Shown here: in pieces, positions 19,373 through 29,674 of the stretch
Position numbering within the stretch: the first letter of the stretch is position 1
How the letters are laid out: each line of letters opens with the position of its first letter
Assembly: GCF_900698975.1 (NCBI RefSeq)
Contig: NZ_LR217722.1
Coordinates: 310,001-374,000, forward strand
Length of the DNA stretch: 64,000 bases
DNA from: Buchnera aphidicola (Cinara splendens)
Lineage (GTDB): Bacteria > Pseudomonadota > Gammaproteobacteria > Enterobacterales > Enterobacteriaceae
Reading direction: 5' to 3'
Notes under the pieces: generated by a model
The model's input: the letters and a program-made list of their open reading frames with translations, nothing else
Databases searched by the model: none
Told to the model about the DNA's origin: nothing
Program-made: the position numbers and the translations under genes

Positions 19373-20893
19373 ATGTCAAAAAAAATTCAAGAAAAAAAAA
19401 AAAAGAAATCATCAAAAAATGAAGTTAATACAAGAAAAAAAAAATTATTTCAATTACGTCAATTAGGTTTTGATTTTCCTAATACTTTTAGTTGCACAAA
19501 TAGTATCAAAGATATTTTAAATATATATCAAAAAAGCACAAAAGATGATTTAAATAAATTATGTTATATAGTTAAAATTGCTGGAAGAATTATAAAAAAA
19601 AGAATTTTAGGAAAAGCTGCATTTTTAGTAATATACGGTAATCATCATACAATTCAAATATATATAAAAAGTAATTTATTTGCAGAAGATTACTATAAAA
19701 ATCATATTCTAGAATTAGATTTAGGAGATATAATCGGAGTAAAAGGAAAAATATTTAAAACTAATACATCAGAACTATCTATTTATTGTAAAACAATATA
19801 TTTACTAACAAAATCTTTAAGACCATTACCAGATAAATACCAGGGATTGAAAAAAAAAGAATTAAAATATAGAAAAAGATACTTAGATCTTATATCTAAT
19901 ATTCAGACTACGAGAATTTTTACAAAAAGATCTTCTATTATTTTAAATATTCGTAAGTTTATGATACAAGAAAATTTTTTAGAAGTTGAAACACCCATGA
20001 TGCATCCTATTCCTGGAGGAGCTAACGCAAAACCATTTGTTACTTACCATAATTCCTTAAACAAAAAAATGTATTTACGAGTCTCTCCTGAATTATATTT
20101 GAAAAGACTAATTATCGGTGGTTTTAATAAAATTTTTGAAATAAATAGAAATTTTAGAAATGAAGGATTATCAACACAACATAGTCCAGAATTTACTATG
20201 ATGGAAGTTTATTCATCATATACTCAATATACTGACATGATGTCTTTTTTAGAAAAACTATGTATTTTTTTAGTAAAAAAAATTTTTCATTCATATATTT
20301 TTACATACGGTAAATACCAGTTAAATTTTGAAAAACCAATTAAAAAAATGACTATGATACAAGCAATATTAAAATTCAACAAAAAAATTAAAGAATCTGA
20401 TTTAAAAACACTAAAAAAAGCTAAAAAGATAGCAAAAAAAATACACTTAAATATAAAAACATGCACTTCATTGGGGGAAATAATTTATTTAATTTTTGAA
20501 AAAAAGATAGAAAAAAAAATAATTACGCCAACGTTTATTACTGAATATCCCTTGGAAATTTCTCCTTTAGCTAAAACTAACAGTATAAATAAAAATATTA
20601 CAGATAGATTTGAATTTTTCATAGCAGGTTATGAAATAGCTAACGGTTTTTCTGAATTAAATGATCCAGAAGAACAAAAAAGACGTTTTAAATTACAAAA
20701 ATCACAAAAAAAAAATGTAGAATTTTTAAAAAATTTTTATTATGACCAAGACTATATTACTGCTTTAGAACACGGATTACCGCCTACATCCGGTTTAGGA
20801 ATTGGTATTGATAGATTAATCATGATTTTAACTAATCAAAAAAATATCAAAGATGTTATACTGTTTCCGATTTTAAAGAATAAAATATATTAA
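19373..20893 (+). CDS. lysS: Lysyl-tRNA synthetase (class II)
   Basis: Charges tRNA-Lys. It has 506 residues (E. coli 505). There is a Lys-rich N terminus, an OB-fold anticodon-binding domain (ILGKAAFLVIYG), then class II motif 1 (FLEVETPMMHPIPGGANAKP), motif 2 (RNFRNEGLSTQHSPEFTMME) and motif 3 (GLPPTSGLGIGIDRLIM). It follows prfB after 9 bases. In a proteome this rich in lysine its load is probably high. Confidence 0.97.
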   Translation: MSKKIQEKKKKKSSKNEVNTRKKKLFQLRQLGFDFPNTFSCTNSIKDILNIYQKSTKDDLNKLCYIVKIAGRIIKKRILGKAAFLVIYGNHHTIQIYIKSNLFAEDYYKNHILELDLGDIIGVKGKIFKTNTSELSIYCKTIYLLTKSLRPLPDKYQGLKKKELKYRKRYLDLISNIQTTRIFTKRSSIILNIRKFMIQENFLEVETPMMHPIPGGANAKPFVTYHNSLNKKMYLRVSPELYLKRLIIGGFNKIFEINRNFRNEGLSTQHSPEFTMMEVYSSYTQYTDMMSFLEKLCIFLVKKIFHSYIFTYGKYQLNFEKPIKKMTMIQAILKFNKKIKESDLKTLKKAKKIAKKIHLNIKTCTSLGEIIYLIFEKKIEKKIITPTFITEYPLEISPLAKTNSINKNITDRFEFFIAGYEIANGFSELNDPEEQKRRFKLQKSQKKNVEFLKNFYYDQDYITALEHGLPPTSGLGIGIDRLIMILTNQKNIKDVILFPILKNKIY

Positions 20894-21048
20894 TAACTAA
20901 AATGATTAACTTTAATAAAATTAATCAAATATATAAAAAAATTGTTTCAATTAAAATAATAAACAATATTTAATATATATTAAATATAAATATTATTAAT
21001 ACATAAAAAATCATTAGTATTTATTCAAATAACATCTGTGGAGAAAAA

Positions 21049-22302
21049 ATGCAAGATACATTAAATATTTCAAATAAAGTACTAACAAGAAAAAACCTTA
21101 TTTATTTAATAAAAAAATACAAAACACCATTATGGGTATACAATGCAGATATTATTATTAAACAAATAAAAAAATTAAAAAAATTTGATATTATTCGTTT
21201 TGCACAAAAATCTTGTTCTAATATACATATTTTAAAAATAATGAAAGATAATAACATAAAAATAGATGCAGTTTCACTGGGAGAAATAAAAAGAGCGCTT
21301 ATTGCAGGATTTAAACCACACAACAATGACATTGTATTTACATCAGATATTTTAGAAGAGAATGTACTAAAAGAAGTAGTTCAAAAAAACATTCCGGTTA
21401 ATGCTGGATCTATTGAAATGTTACATCAGTTAGGGAAAATATCTCCTAGACATCCTGTATGGATTAGAATTAATCCTAAATTTGGTGGAGGACATCATAT
21501 TAAAACAAACACAGGAGGAGATCAAAGCAAACACGGAATCTGGAATTCTATGCACGCTATATCAATAATTGAAAAATATAATTTAAATCTTATTGGGTTG
21601 CACATACACATAGGATCAGGAGTAAACACAAAAAACTTATATCAAGTATGTAAATCTATGAAAAATCACGCTATTCAATTAAATAAAAAAATACAATTCA
21701 TATCTGCTGGAGGGGGATTAAATATACCATATAAACCAACGGACAAAGAAATTAACATCAATGAATATTTTCAAAAATGGAATAATGTAAAAAAAAAACT
21801 TATTTCTACTTTAAATTGCCCTATTAAACTAGAAATTGAACCAGGTCGTTTTTTAGTGGGTCAATCTGGAATATTAATAGCACAAGTATATTCCGTAAAA
21901 AAAACTCAAAAAAATATTTTTGTACTAATTAATGCAGGATTTAATGATTTAATGAGGCCTGTTTTGTACGGTAGTTATCATGAAATAACAGTGTTACATA
22001 AAAATATTAAAGATATTCAAAAAATACCCCTTATTCGAGGTATAATAGCTGGACCTCTATGTGAATCCGGAGATATCTTTACAGTACAAGATACAGGAAT
22101 TATACTACCTCGAAATATTCCTTCAGTAGAGCCTGGAGATTATATAATTATCCACAATACTGGTGCTTACGGATCATCTATGTCATCTAACTACAATAGT
22201 CGACCTTTTATTCCAGAAATATTATATGAAAAAAAAGTTTTTAAATTAATAAGAAGGCGTCAAACCATAAAAGAAATGCTATCATTAGAATTATCTCTAT
22301 AA
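21049..22302 (+). CDS. lysA: Diaminopimelate decarboxylase
   Basis: PLP enzyme for the last step of lysine synthesis, meso-diaminopimelate to lysine. It has 417 residues (E. coli 420). The PLP lysine lies in FAQKSCSNIHILK, and the glycine-rich and C-terminal motifs are present (ISAGGGLNIPY, IEPGRFLVG, GPLCESGDIF, with the active-site Cys). GGAG precedes the ATG. With asd at 28559 it indicates retained lysine synthesis, as expected of a nutritional symbiont. E. coli places lysA divergently from lysR; no lysR is seen. Confidence 0.97.
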   Translation: MQDTLNISNKVLTRKNLIYLIKKYKTPLWVYNADIIIKQIKKLKKFDIIRFAQKSCSNIHILKIMKDNNIKIDAVSLGEIKRALIAGFKPHNNDIVFTSDILEENVLKEVVQKNIPVNAGSIEMLHQLGKISPRHPVWIRINPKFGGGHHIKTNTGGDQSKHGIWNSMHAISIIEKYNLNLIGLHIHIGSGVNTKNLYQVCKSMKNHAIQLNKKIQFISAGGGLNIPYKPTDKEININEYFQKWNNVKKKLISTLNCPIKLEIEPGRFLVGQSGILIAQVYSVKKTQKNIFVLINAGFNDLMRPVLYGSYHEITVLHKNIKDIQKIPLIRGIIAGPLCESGDIFTVQDTGIILPRNIPSVEPGDYIIIHNTGAYGSSMSSNYNSRPFIPEILYEKKVFKLIRRRQTIKEMLSLELSL

Positions 22303-22436
22303 AAATCATATAATGATATATATCATCCTGTTACAATATATGATATCTTATAGATCATAATAAATGATTATGCATTATAACTAAAAAAATTTATATAATA
22401 ACATCATCAATACTTATTCTGTGTTTAAAATGAATT

Positions 22437-23783
22437 ATGAACAAAAAAATAAATAAAAAAAAAATATATATTAAAACATGGGGTTGTCAAATGAATGAGC
22501 ATGACTCCTCTATAATTGAAAACATACTAATAAAAACAAAAAATTATGTTGTTACTAAAAATCCAGAAAAATCAGATATTTTAATTTTAAATACCTGTTC
22601 AATCAGAGAAAAAGCTCAAGAAAAATTATTTCACCAATTAGGTCGTTGGAAAAAATTTAAAGAAAAAAAACCTAATATACGTATCGCTGTAGGTGGATGC
22701 GTCGCTACTCAAGAAGGAAAAAAAATTCACAAACGAGCTAAATTTGTTAATATTATTTTCGGACCTCAAACACTACATAAGCTACCTGAGTTAATACATC
22801 AATCTTATTACACTGAAAATCTAGTGATTGATGTTACCACATCATCTTTAAAAAAATTTAAAAATTCAGTTAATACGCACATTACTCAAAAATTCACTTC
22901 ATTTGTTACTATTATGGAAGGATGCAATAAATATTGTTCCTTTTGTATTGTACCTTATTCTAGAGGAAAAGAAATCAGTAGACCACGTAAACATGTGTTA
23001 TCTGAAATAAAAAAACTTTCTAATTTAGGCGTACGAGAAGTTATTTTATTAGGACAAAATGTAAACGCATATAAAATATATAATTCTATTAATAAAAAAA
23101 AATATAATTTTTCAGATTTATTGTATGAAATCTCAAAAATTCCAAAAATAAACAGAATTAGATATATAACCAGTCATCCTATGGAATTTAGTAATGATAT
23201 TATACAAGCCTATAAATATATTCCTCAATTAACAAATTTTTTACACTTACCTGTACAAAGTGGATCTAATAAAATATTAAGATTAATGAAAAGAGGTTAT
23301 ACTATAGAAGAGTATGAAGATTTAATTAATAAATTAAAATTTATTCGACCAAATATAAGTATTAGTTCTGATTTTATTGTAGGTTTTCCAGGAGAAACGC
23401 ATCAGGATTTTAAAAAAACATTACAGTTTATTTCAAAAATCAATTTTGATACAAGTTATAGTTTTATTTATTCTCCTAGACCAGGTACCAGAGCTGCAAA
23501 ATTAACTGATAACACTACTATTGAAGAAAAAAAAAATCGATTATACTTATTGCAAAAAAAAATAATTCAACAATCGTTTCAGTGGAGAAGAAGAATGTTA
23601 GGTACTATTCAATTAGTACTAGTAGAAGGTTCTGCTAAAAATAACCCGAAAGAGTTATATGGAAGAACAGAAAACAATAGAATTATTTATTTCACTGGGA
23701 AATCAGAACTAATCGGACAATTTATACAATTAAAAGTCATAAATATCAATTATAATACATATTTAAAAGGAACAATTATTTAA
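22437..23783 (+). CDS. miaB: tRNA-2-methylthio-N6-isopentenyladenosine37 synthase
   Basis: Radical-SAM methylthiotransferase that adds the methylthio group at A37 of tRNAs reading UNN codons. It has 448 residues (E. coli 474). The N-terminal UPF0004 domain has its three cysteines (GCQMNEHDS, NTCSIREKA, GGCVA). The radical SAM motif is CNKYCSFC, near residue 165. The C-terminal TRAM domain is present (LYGRTENNRIIYF). In E. coli miaB precedes ybeZ and ybeY; here ybeZ is absent and ybeY follows directly. Confidence 0.96.
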   Translation: MNKKINKKKIYIKTWGCQMNEHDSSIIENILIKTKNYVVTKNPEKSDILILNTCSIREKAQEKLFHQLGRWKKFKEKKPNIRIAVGGCVATQEGKKIHKRAKFVNIIFGPQTLHKLPELIHQSYYTENLVIDVTTSSLKKFKNSVNTHITQKFTSFVTIMEGCNKYCSFCIVPYSRGKEISRPRKHVLSEIKKLSNLGVREVILLGQNVNAYKIYNSINKKKYNFSDLLYEISKIPKINRIRYITSHPMEFSNDIIQAYKYIPQLTNFLHLPVQSGSNKILRLMKRGYTIEEYEDLINKLKFIRPNISISSDFIVGFPGETHQDFKKTLQFISKINFDTSYSFIYSPRPGTRAAKLTDNTTIEEKKNRLYLLQKKIIQQSFQWRRRMLGTIQLVLVEGSAKNNPKELYGRTENNRIIYFTGKSELIGQFIQLKVININYNTYLKGTII

Positions 23784-23834
23784 AGAAATAAAACATTTTT
23801 TTAATATTTATAATAATTATATTGGTAAAATACT

Positions 23835-24289
23835 ATGAACATATATATACAAATTGCATGTAAAAAAAAATTTTTTTTCCCAAAAAAAAATTTTTTTTAT
23901 CATGTTTAAAAAAAATTTTTAAAAAAAAGAAAGTAGAAATTACTATTAGATTAGTAGATCTTATAGAAATCCAATCACTTAATAAAAAATATCGAAATAA
24001 AAATATACCCACAAATGTATTATCATTTCCAGCTACTAATAGTATATATATAAAACATAAATTTCAACATTATATAGGCGATATAATACTCTGCGCTCAT
24101 TACATTAACAAAGAATCCTTATTATTACAGAAAAACATATTGGAACATTGGGCGCATATGATAATTCATTCTACACTACATTTGTTGCATTATACTCATA
24201 ATACTACTCAATCTGCAAAACAAATGCAAACTGCAGAAAATACAATCATGAAAAAATTAGGTTTTCTTAATCCATATAACTTATACTAA
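23835..24289 (+). pseudogene. ybeY: Endoribonuclease YbeY, frameshifted in a poly(A) tract
   Basis: Metal-dependent endoribonuclease needed for 16S rRNA 3' maturation and ribosome quality control. The first frame starts at ATG 23835 (MNIYIQIACKK) and runs into a stop at 23907 after A9T8-CCC-A9T8. Adding one A to the second A run joins it without a stop to the remaining protein, ending at 24289, for 151 residues (E. coli 155). The body is clearly YbeY: VEITIRLVDL, PTNVLSFP, IGDIILC, EHWAHMIIH and the zinc signature H-x3-H-x5-H in HSTLHLLHYTH. It is too intact for an old pseudogene and is probably rescued by slippage. Confidence 0.85.
23862..23898 (+). repeat. Tandem A9T8 palindromic tracts in ybeY
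   Basis: Two direct copies of A9T8 separated by CCC (23862-23878 and 23882-23898). Each copy is nearly self-complementary. The frameshift in ybeY maps to the second copy. Homopolymers of this length are slippage sites for both DNA replication and transcription. Confidence 0.85.
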
Positions 24290-24594
24290 AAATTTAAAAT
24301 AAATAATAAAATTAAAAAAAAAAATCATTTTATATATAAAAAAAAGACCATAAAGTTTATAAAATTAATGATGTTATAAATAAAATTTTTTAAAATTATA
24401 AGCTATAATATATAGTATCTATAATTTTTAGCTACAATATAAAAACAAATTTCATAAAAAATAAATTCTTTATTTTAATAAAAATTTTTCAAATAGTTAT
24501 ATGTTGTAAATATAAAAGATATAAATATTTTTAAAAATTTTATAGTAAAAATTTTTTCAATAAATTAATATAAACTTTTATCTATAGGAAAGTT
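24290..24594. other. Spacer between ybeY and leuS
   Basis: 305 bases with no gene. In E. coli ybeX (corC) and lnt lie between ybeY and leuS; no residual frame of either is visible. TATAGGAAAG just before 24595 is the leuS ribosome site. Confidence 0.55.
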
Positions 24595-27165
24595 ATGGAA
24601 GAAAATCAATATACTCCGAAAGAGATAGAATTAATAGTACAAAAACATTGGATGAAAAATAAAACATTTTCTGTAAAAGAGGACGAGAAAAAAGAAAAAT
24701 TCTATTGTTTACCTATGATGCCTTATCCATCTGGAAAATTACACATGGGTCATGTTCGTAATTATACAATTAGTGATGTAATAGCACGTTATCAGAGAAT
24801 GCTTGGAAAAAATGTATTACAACCAATTGGCTGGGATGCTTTTGGTCTTCCCGCAGAAGAAACAGCTATAAAACATAAAATTTCACCACACAAATGGACT
24901 CGTCAAAACATATCCATTATGAAACAACAATTAAAATCCTTAGGATTCAGTTATGATTGGAATAGAGAATTAACTACTTGCAAACCAGAATACTATCGAT
25001 GGGAACAATCATTTTTTATAAAGTTATTTCATAAAAATCTTGTATATAAGAAAAAAACTATAGTAAATTGGTGTCCTGTTGATAAAACAGTTCTTGCTAA
25101 TGAACAATCTCAAAATAGTAAGTGCTGGAGATGCGGATCTACTGTTATATTAAAAAAAATATCACAATGGTTTATAAAAATTACTGCATATGCTAATGAA
25201 TTATTAAAAGATTTAAAATTATTACGAAAATGGCCCAAAGAAGTTATTACTATGCAAAAAAATTGGATTGGAAAATCAAAAGGTATAAAGATAAAATGTA
25301 AAATACATCATTTGGATTATTTTTTAAAAATATATACAACAAGACTAGAAACTATAATGGGTGTAACATTTTTTGCAATATCTGTATATCATCCAATAAT
25401 TTCTAGTATTCTTAAAAAAAATGCTATAATTAAAAAATCATTAGAAAATAATTCTAAAATATACAATGAATATCAAAAAAATGACAATCTAATAGGTATT
25501 AATACAAATTTACTAGTATTACATCCTATTACTAAAGAAAAATTACCTTTATGGATAACAAATTATGTCAAACATGATTATGCTACTGGTGCCATTATGG
25601 CTGTACCCAGTAATAGTAAAATAGACTATTCTTTTGCAAAATTATATAATATTCCTATTAAATTAATATTTTCAACAAATATTAACCATCATAAACAAGA
25701 AAATAAAATTTTAATAAATTCCTATCCATTTAACAATTTAACTATAAAAAAAGCTCGACAAACTTTTTCAAATATTCTAATTGATAAAAAAATAGCAAAA
25801 AAATGTATATATTATAAAATAAAAGATTGGTGTATTTCTCGACAAAGATATTGGGGCGCTCCTATTCCTATGTATACAAACAAAAAAAATCAAATACTAC
25901 CAATTCCAGAACAAAAATTACCAGTAAATTTACCCAACTATATACATAATAAAAAATATACAAAATCATTAAAAGCATATACTAGTTGGCTAAATACTAA
26001 AATATATGGAGAAAATGTAATTAGAGAAAGCGATACATTTGATACTTTTATGGAATCTTCTTGGTATTATGCAAGATACACAAATCCTAATTTTAATAAA
26101 GATATTTTAGATATTAAATCGGCAAAATACTGGTTACCTGTAGATCGATATATAGGAGGCATTGAACACGCAGTTATGCATTTAATATACTTTCGATTTT
26201 ATCATAAACTATTACGTGATTTTGGATATGTTAATTCTCAAGAACCTGTAAAACAATTAATCTGCCAAGGAATGGTTATGGCGGAATCATTTTATGTACG
26301 CAATAGTGATGGAAATAAAAAATGGTTATCACCAAATCATTTGAATATTATTCGTAATAAAAAGGGAGATATTGTCAGTGTTTCTCAAAAAAATGTATCA
26401 AGTAATACCGTTTATGCTGGAAAAATGAAGATGTCAAAATCAAAGAATAATGGAATAGAACCTGACTATATTATTAATCAATATGGAGCCGATACATTAC
26501 GATTATTTTTAATGTTTGCAGCTCCAATAAATAAATCTCTAGAATGGAATTCTCATAGTATTATAGGTATGCATAGATTTTTAAAAAGAATATGGAATTT
26601 TGTTCATACTATAAATATAACTAATCACAAAAATACAAAAAAAATTAAACCTTACAAAAAAAATTACATATATGACCAATTAAACAGTACTATTACTGCA
26701 GTAACTCATGATATCCATAAAAAAAACTCATATAATACTGCTATTGCACATATAATGAAATTTTTTAACTTTATAATAAAGTTATATAATAAGAAACAAG
26801 TCAGTTCACACAACTTACTTGAATCGATAAAAACTATAATAAAAATGTTATATCCATTTACACCACATATTTGTTTTATATTATGGAACAGAATCAACAA
26901 AAAGAAAAATTGTATTGATGTAGAAAAATGGCCTACACCAAAATCATATTCAATACTTAACAAAAAATCAACAATCATAGTTCAAATTAATGGAAAAAAA
27001 AGAAATATTATTCAAGTAAATAATAATATTGTAAAAAAAGAAGTTATTCAATTAATAACTAAAGACGATAAAAATAAAAAATATTTTTATAATAAAAAAA
27101 TTCATAAAATAATTTATATACCGCTAAAAATTATTAATTTTGTATTGTTGGAGAAAAAAAAATAA
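24595..27165 (+). CDS. leuS: Leucyl-tRNA synthetase
   Basis: Class I synthetase for tRNA-Leu. It has 856 residues (E. coli 860). The HIGH motif is KLHMGHVRNYT near residue 50. The zinc-type knot with four Cys is WCPVDKTVLANEQ followed by KCWRCGS. The CP1 editing domain is present (TTRLETIMGVT, ATGAIMAVP), and KMSKSKNNG lies near residue 611. AGGAAAG is placed well before the ATG. The 3' end runs into holA; E. coli has lptE between them and it is missing here. Confidence 0.97.
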   Translation: MEENQYTPKEIELIVQKHWMKNKTFSVKEDEKKEKFYCLPMMPYPSGKLHMGHVRNYTISDVIARYQRMLGKNVLQPIGWDAFGLPAEETAIKHKISPHKWTRQNISIMKQQLKSLGFSYDWNRELTTCKPEYYRWEQSFFIKLFHKNLVYKKKTIVNWCPVDKTVLANEQSQNSKCWRCGSTVILKKISQWFIKITAYANELLKDLKLLRKWPKEVITMQKNWIGKSKGIKIKCKIHHLDYFLKIYTTRLETIMGVTFFAISVYHPIISSILKKNAIIKKSLENNSKIYNEYQKNDNLIGINTNLLVLHPITKEKLPLWITNYVKHDYATGAIMAVPSNSKIDYSFAKLYNIPIKLIFSTNINHHKQENKILINSYPFNNLTIKKARQTFSNILIDKKIAKKCIYYKIKDWCISRQRYWGAPIPMYTNKKNQILPIPEQKLPVNLPNYIHNKKYTKSLKAYTSWLNTKIYGENVIRESDTFDTFMESSWYYARYTNPNFNKDILDIKSAKYWLPVDRYIGGIEHAVMHLIYFRFYHKLLRDFGYVNSQEPVKQLICQGMVMAESFYVRNSDGNKKWLSPNHLNIIRNKKGDIVSVSQKNVSSNTVYAGKMKMSKSKNNGIEPDYIINQYGADTLRLFLMFAAPINKSLEWNSHSIIGMHRFLKRIWNFVHTINITNHKNTKKIKPYKKNYIYDQLNSTITAVTHDIHKKNSYNTAIAHIMKFFNFIIKLYNKKQVSSHNLLESIKTIIKMLYPFTPHICFILWNRINKKKNCIDVEKWPTPKSYSILNKKSTIIVQINGKKRNIIQVNNNIVKKEVIQLITKDDKNKKYFYNKKIHKIIYIPLKIINFVLLEKKK

Positions 27166-27169
27166 AACT

Positions 27170-28165
27170 GTGCTTACAAATACTATGAATTTAAAACAAA
27201 CTATTGACAAGAAAAAAATACAAACATACATTATTTTAGAATCTAAATATATTTTTATTAAAGAAACTCAAGAAATTATATATAAATACATTGATAAAAA
27301 AAAATCCTGTAAAATAACTAATATAATAATCAAAAATTATACTGATTGGGAATATGTTTGTAATCAAATAAAACAACAAGATTTATTTTCTACTACACAT
27401 ATTTTCAATATAACTGTTTATGATTCTAATATATCTACATTTTTAAAAATTAACATGAACAAAATAGGAAATTTATCTAATGTTAAAGTTATTAAAATTT
27501 TTTATTTTCCTAAATTAAAATATAATTTTTTATGTAATAATTTTTTTCATAATTATATAAAAAGTTCTATAGTATTAATTAATAATTCCTTTTCATATAC
27601 TAATAATATAAATTATTGGATAAACAAAAAAATAAAGAAAAATAATGTTAAAATTAGCTTATCTGCAAAAAACTTTTTATTAAAAAAATTCTATATTAAT
27701 ATTAATTTTTATGCAAATTTACTAGAAAAAATAATTTTACTCTATCCAAATACAAGAATCACATATAAAAAATTATATACATATTATACAAAAACAAAAC
27801 AACTTGAATACTATGATTGGATAAAATCTATTATCCATTTCAAACAAAATCAAGCAATTAAGAAATTATATGCATTAAAAAAACAAAAATACGATACTAC
27901 TATTTTAATCAATTCTTTTAAAACATTGATATATATAATTTTGTATTATAAAAATAAAATTTTTATAAAAAAAAATTACATTAATCTTACATTATATAAA
28001 AAAAAAATAATGAAATTATCCATATATTCCATAATCAAAAAAACTACACTTGAAAAAATACTACTAGCATTAAAATTACTAAAAAAAATAGAACTATGTT
28101 CACAACACAATAATAAAAAAACAGTATGGATGAATTTAAAAACATTATCTATAATTTTAATCTAA
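27170..28165 (+). CDS. holA: DNA polymerase III delta subunit
   Basis: Delta is the clamp-opening wrench of the clamp loader. It has about 331 residues (E. coli 343) and is very diverged and Lys/Asn/Ile-rich. It is recognised by length, position after leuS, the early YIILESKYIFIKETQEII (family YLLLGNDPLLLQESQ) followed by TDWEYV (E. coli TDWNAI), and the C-terminal SVW-like TVWMNLKTLSIIL. Starts at GTG 27170 or ATG 27185 are both possible; the upstream TTG at 27140 inside leuS is unlikely. nadD, next in E. coli, is absent. Confidence 0.85.
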   Translation: MLTNTMNLKQTIDKKKIQTYIILESKYIFIKETQEIIYKYIDKKKSCKITNIIIKNYTDWEYVCNQIKQQDLFSTTHIFNITVYDSNISTFLKINMNKIGNLSNVKVIKIFYFPKLKYNFLCNNFFHNYIKSSIVLINNSFSYTNNINYWINKKIKKNNVKISLSAKNFLLKKFYININFYANLLEKIILLYPNTRITYKKLYTYYTKTKQLEYYDWIKSIIHFKQNQAIKKLYALKKQKYDTTILINSFKTLIYIILYYKNKIFIKKNYINLTLYKKKIMKLSIYSIIKKTTLEKILLALKLLKKIELCSQHNNKKTVWMNLKTLSIILI

Positions 28166-28295
28166 AGTTACATATTAATAAATATTACAATGAATAAATA
28201 AAAACTATCGAATTTATATATAACAATTAACCATAAGAAATTTTTACTGAAATATATTCTTTTAAACAAACACTTAATGTTAAGAGATACAGATT

Positions 28296-28523
28296 ATGCT
28301 AATCACAGTAAATTTATTAAAATTACGATGCCCAGATTTAATCATGATGTTAAGAAAAAAAACTAGAACGTTGGAGAAAGGACAGAAAATTTTAGTCCTA
28401 ACTGATGATAAATTTAGTAATACAGATATTATTTTATTTTGTAGATTCATGAAGCACACATTATTATCGAGTTCACTTAATAAAATTCCATATACATATT
28501 TAATTAAAGTTCATACTGGATAA
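28296..28523 (+). CDS. tusA: Sulfur-carrier protein TusA
   Basis: Accepts persulfide sulfur from IscS and passes it through TusBCD and TusE to MnmA for 2-thiouridine at U34 of tRNA-Lys, Glu and Gln. It has 75 residues (E. coli 81). LKLRCPDLIMMLRK carries the active Cys, followed by LVLTDDKFSNTDI and IPYTYLIKV. The N terminus is a little short. AAGAGA precedes the ATG. A tusE candidate lies at 43367, which supports a working relay; tusBCD and mnmA are outside the window. Confidence 0.93.
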   Translation: MLITVNLLKLRCPDLIMMLRKKTRTLEKGQKILVLTDDKFSNTDIILFCRFMKHTLLSSSLNKIPYTYLIKVHTG

Positions 28524-28558
28524 GTGGTATGTATAAATATATAAAATATAACATTATA

Positions 28559-29674
28559 TTATAATAACTTTATTAAAATATTTAACATACGACGTAAAGG
28601 TTCAGCAGCACCCCATAATAATTGATCTCCAACAGAAAAAGCAGAAAAATATTTTTTTCCTATATTTAATTTTTTAATACGTCCAACAGGAATATCCAGA
28701 GTACCAGATACTCGTAAAGGATTTAGTTGAGCAGTAATAGAATTAAGATTATTATCAATAATTTTTACCCATGGATTATGAGATGAAATTAATAATTTAA
28801 ATTCTCGAATTGAAATATCGCGATTTAATTTAATTGTAAATGATTGACTATGGCAACGTAAAACAGGTACGCGCACGCATGTACCATCAATTAAAATATT
28901 TTTTTTAGAATTTAATATTTTGTTAGTTTCCGCCGATCCCTTCCATTCTTCTTTAGTTTGTCCATTCTTCATAGATATGTCAATCCACGGAATTAAATTA
29001 CCTAATATTGGAATCTTTGAACTATGCGCGGAATTATACATATTGTTTAATGAAAAAGTAAATATTTTTTCTATATTTAAAATTGATTCGGATAAAGGCA
29101 GATGTGGAGAAATATTTTGATATACATGTTCTATCTGCTTAATCAAATTTAACATACCTTGTGAACCACTACCGGATACTGATTGATATGTAGATACAGA
29201 AATCCAATCAACAAGATGATTTTTAAATAAACCACCTAAAGCCATTAACATCAAACTAACTGTACAGTTTCCACCTACAAATGTTTTAATTCCTTGCTCA
29301 ATACCTAATTGAATTGATTTTAAATTAACTGGATCTAAAACAATAAGAGAGTTATTATGCATTCTTAAACACGAAGATGCATCAATCCAATAACCTTTCC
29401 AACCATTTTTTTGTAATTTTGTATAAACTTGAGTTGTATATCTTTCTCCTTGACATGAGAGAATAATATCTAAAGTCATTAAATATTCAATGTTATATGC
29501 GTCTTCTAAACGTGTAGAGACGCTATTAGTAACCCGTGGAGGAATTCCACATAATTGTGATGTAGTAAAAAATACTGACCTAAAACCAATAAAATCATTA
29601 TTTTTTTGCAAACTATCTAATAAAACCGAACCTACCATTCCTCTCCAACCAACAAAACCAACTAATTTTTGCAT
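28559..29674 (-). CDS. asd: Aspartate-semialdehyde dehydrogenase
   Basis: Reduces aspartyl phosphate to aspartate semialdehyde, the branch point to lysine, diaminopimelate, threonine and methionine. It has 371 residues (E. coli 367). VGFVGWRGMVGSVL is the NADP-binding start, GGNCTVSLM carries the catalytic Cys, and RCHSQSFTIKL carries the catalytic His. The frame is open to an earlier codon at 29689, but MQKLVGF at 29674 matches the family start and TGAGA lies upstream. With lysA it marks retained essential amino-acid synthesis. Confidence 0.96.
   Translation of the reverse strand: MQKLVGFVGWRGMVGSVLLDSLQKNNDFIGFRSVFFTTSQLCGIPPRVTNSVSTRLEDAYNIEYLMTLDIILSCQGERYTTQVYTKLQKNGWKGYWIDASSCLRMHNNSLIVLDPVNLKSIQLGIEQGIKTFVGGNCTVSLMLMALGGLFKNHLVDWISVSTYQSVSGSGSQGMLNLIKQIEHVYQNISPHLPLSESILNIEKIFTFSLNNMYNSAHSSKIPILGNLIPWIDISMKNGQTKEEWKGSAETNKILNSKKNILIDGTCVRVPVLRCHSQSFTIKLNRDISIREFKLLISSHNPWVKIIDNNLNSITAQLNPLRVSGTLDIPVGRIKKLNIGKKYFSAFSVGDQLLWGAAEPLRRMLNILIKLL

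Noticed and set aside
22313..22326. Palindrome ATGATATATATCAT after lysA as a terminator
   Set aside because: It has no loop and no T tract; self-complementary AT strings are expected by chance here.
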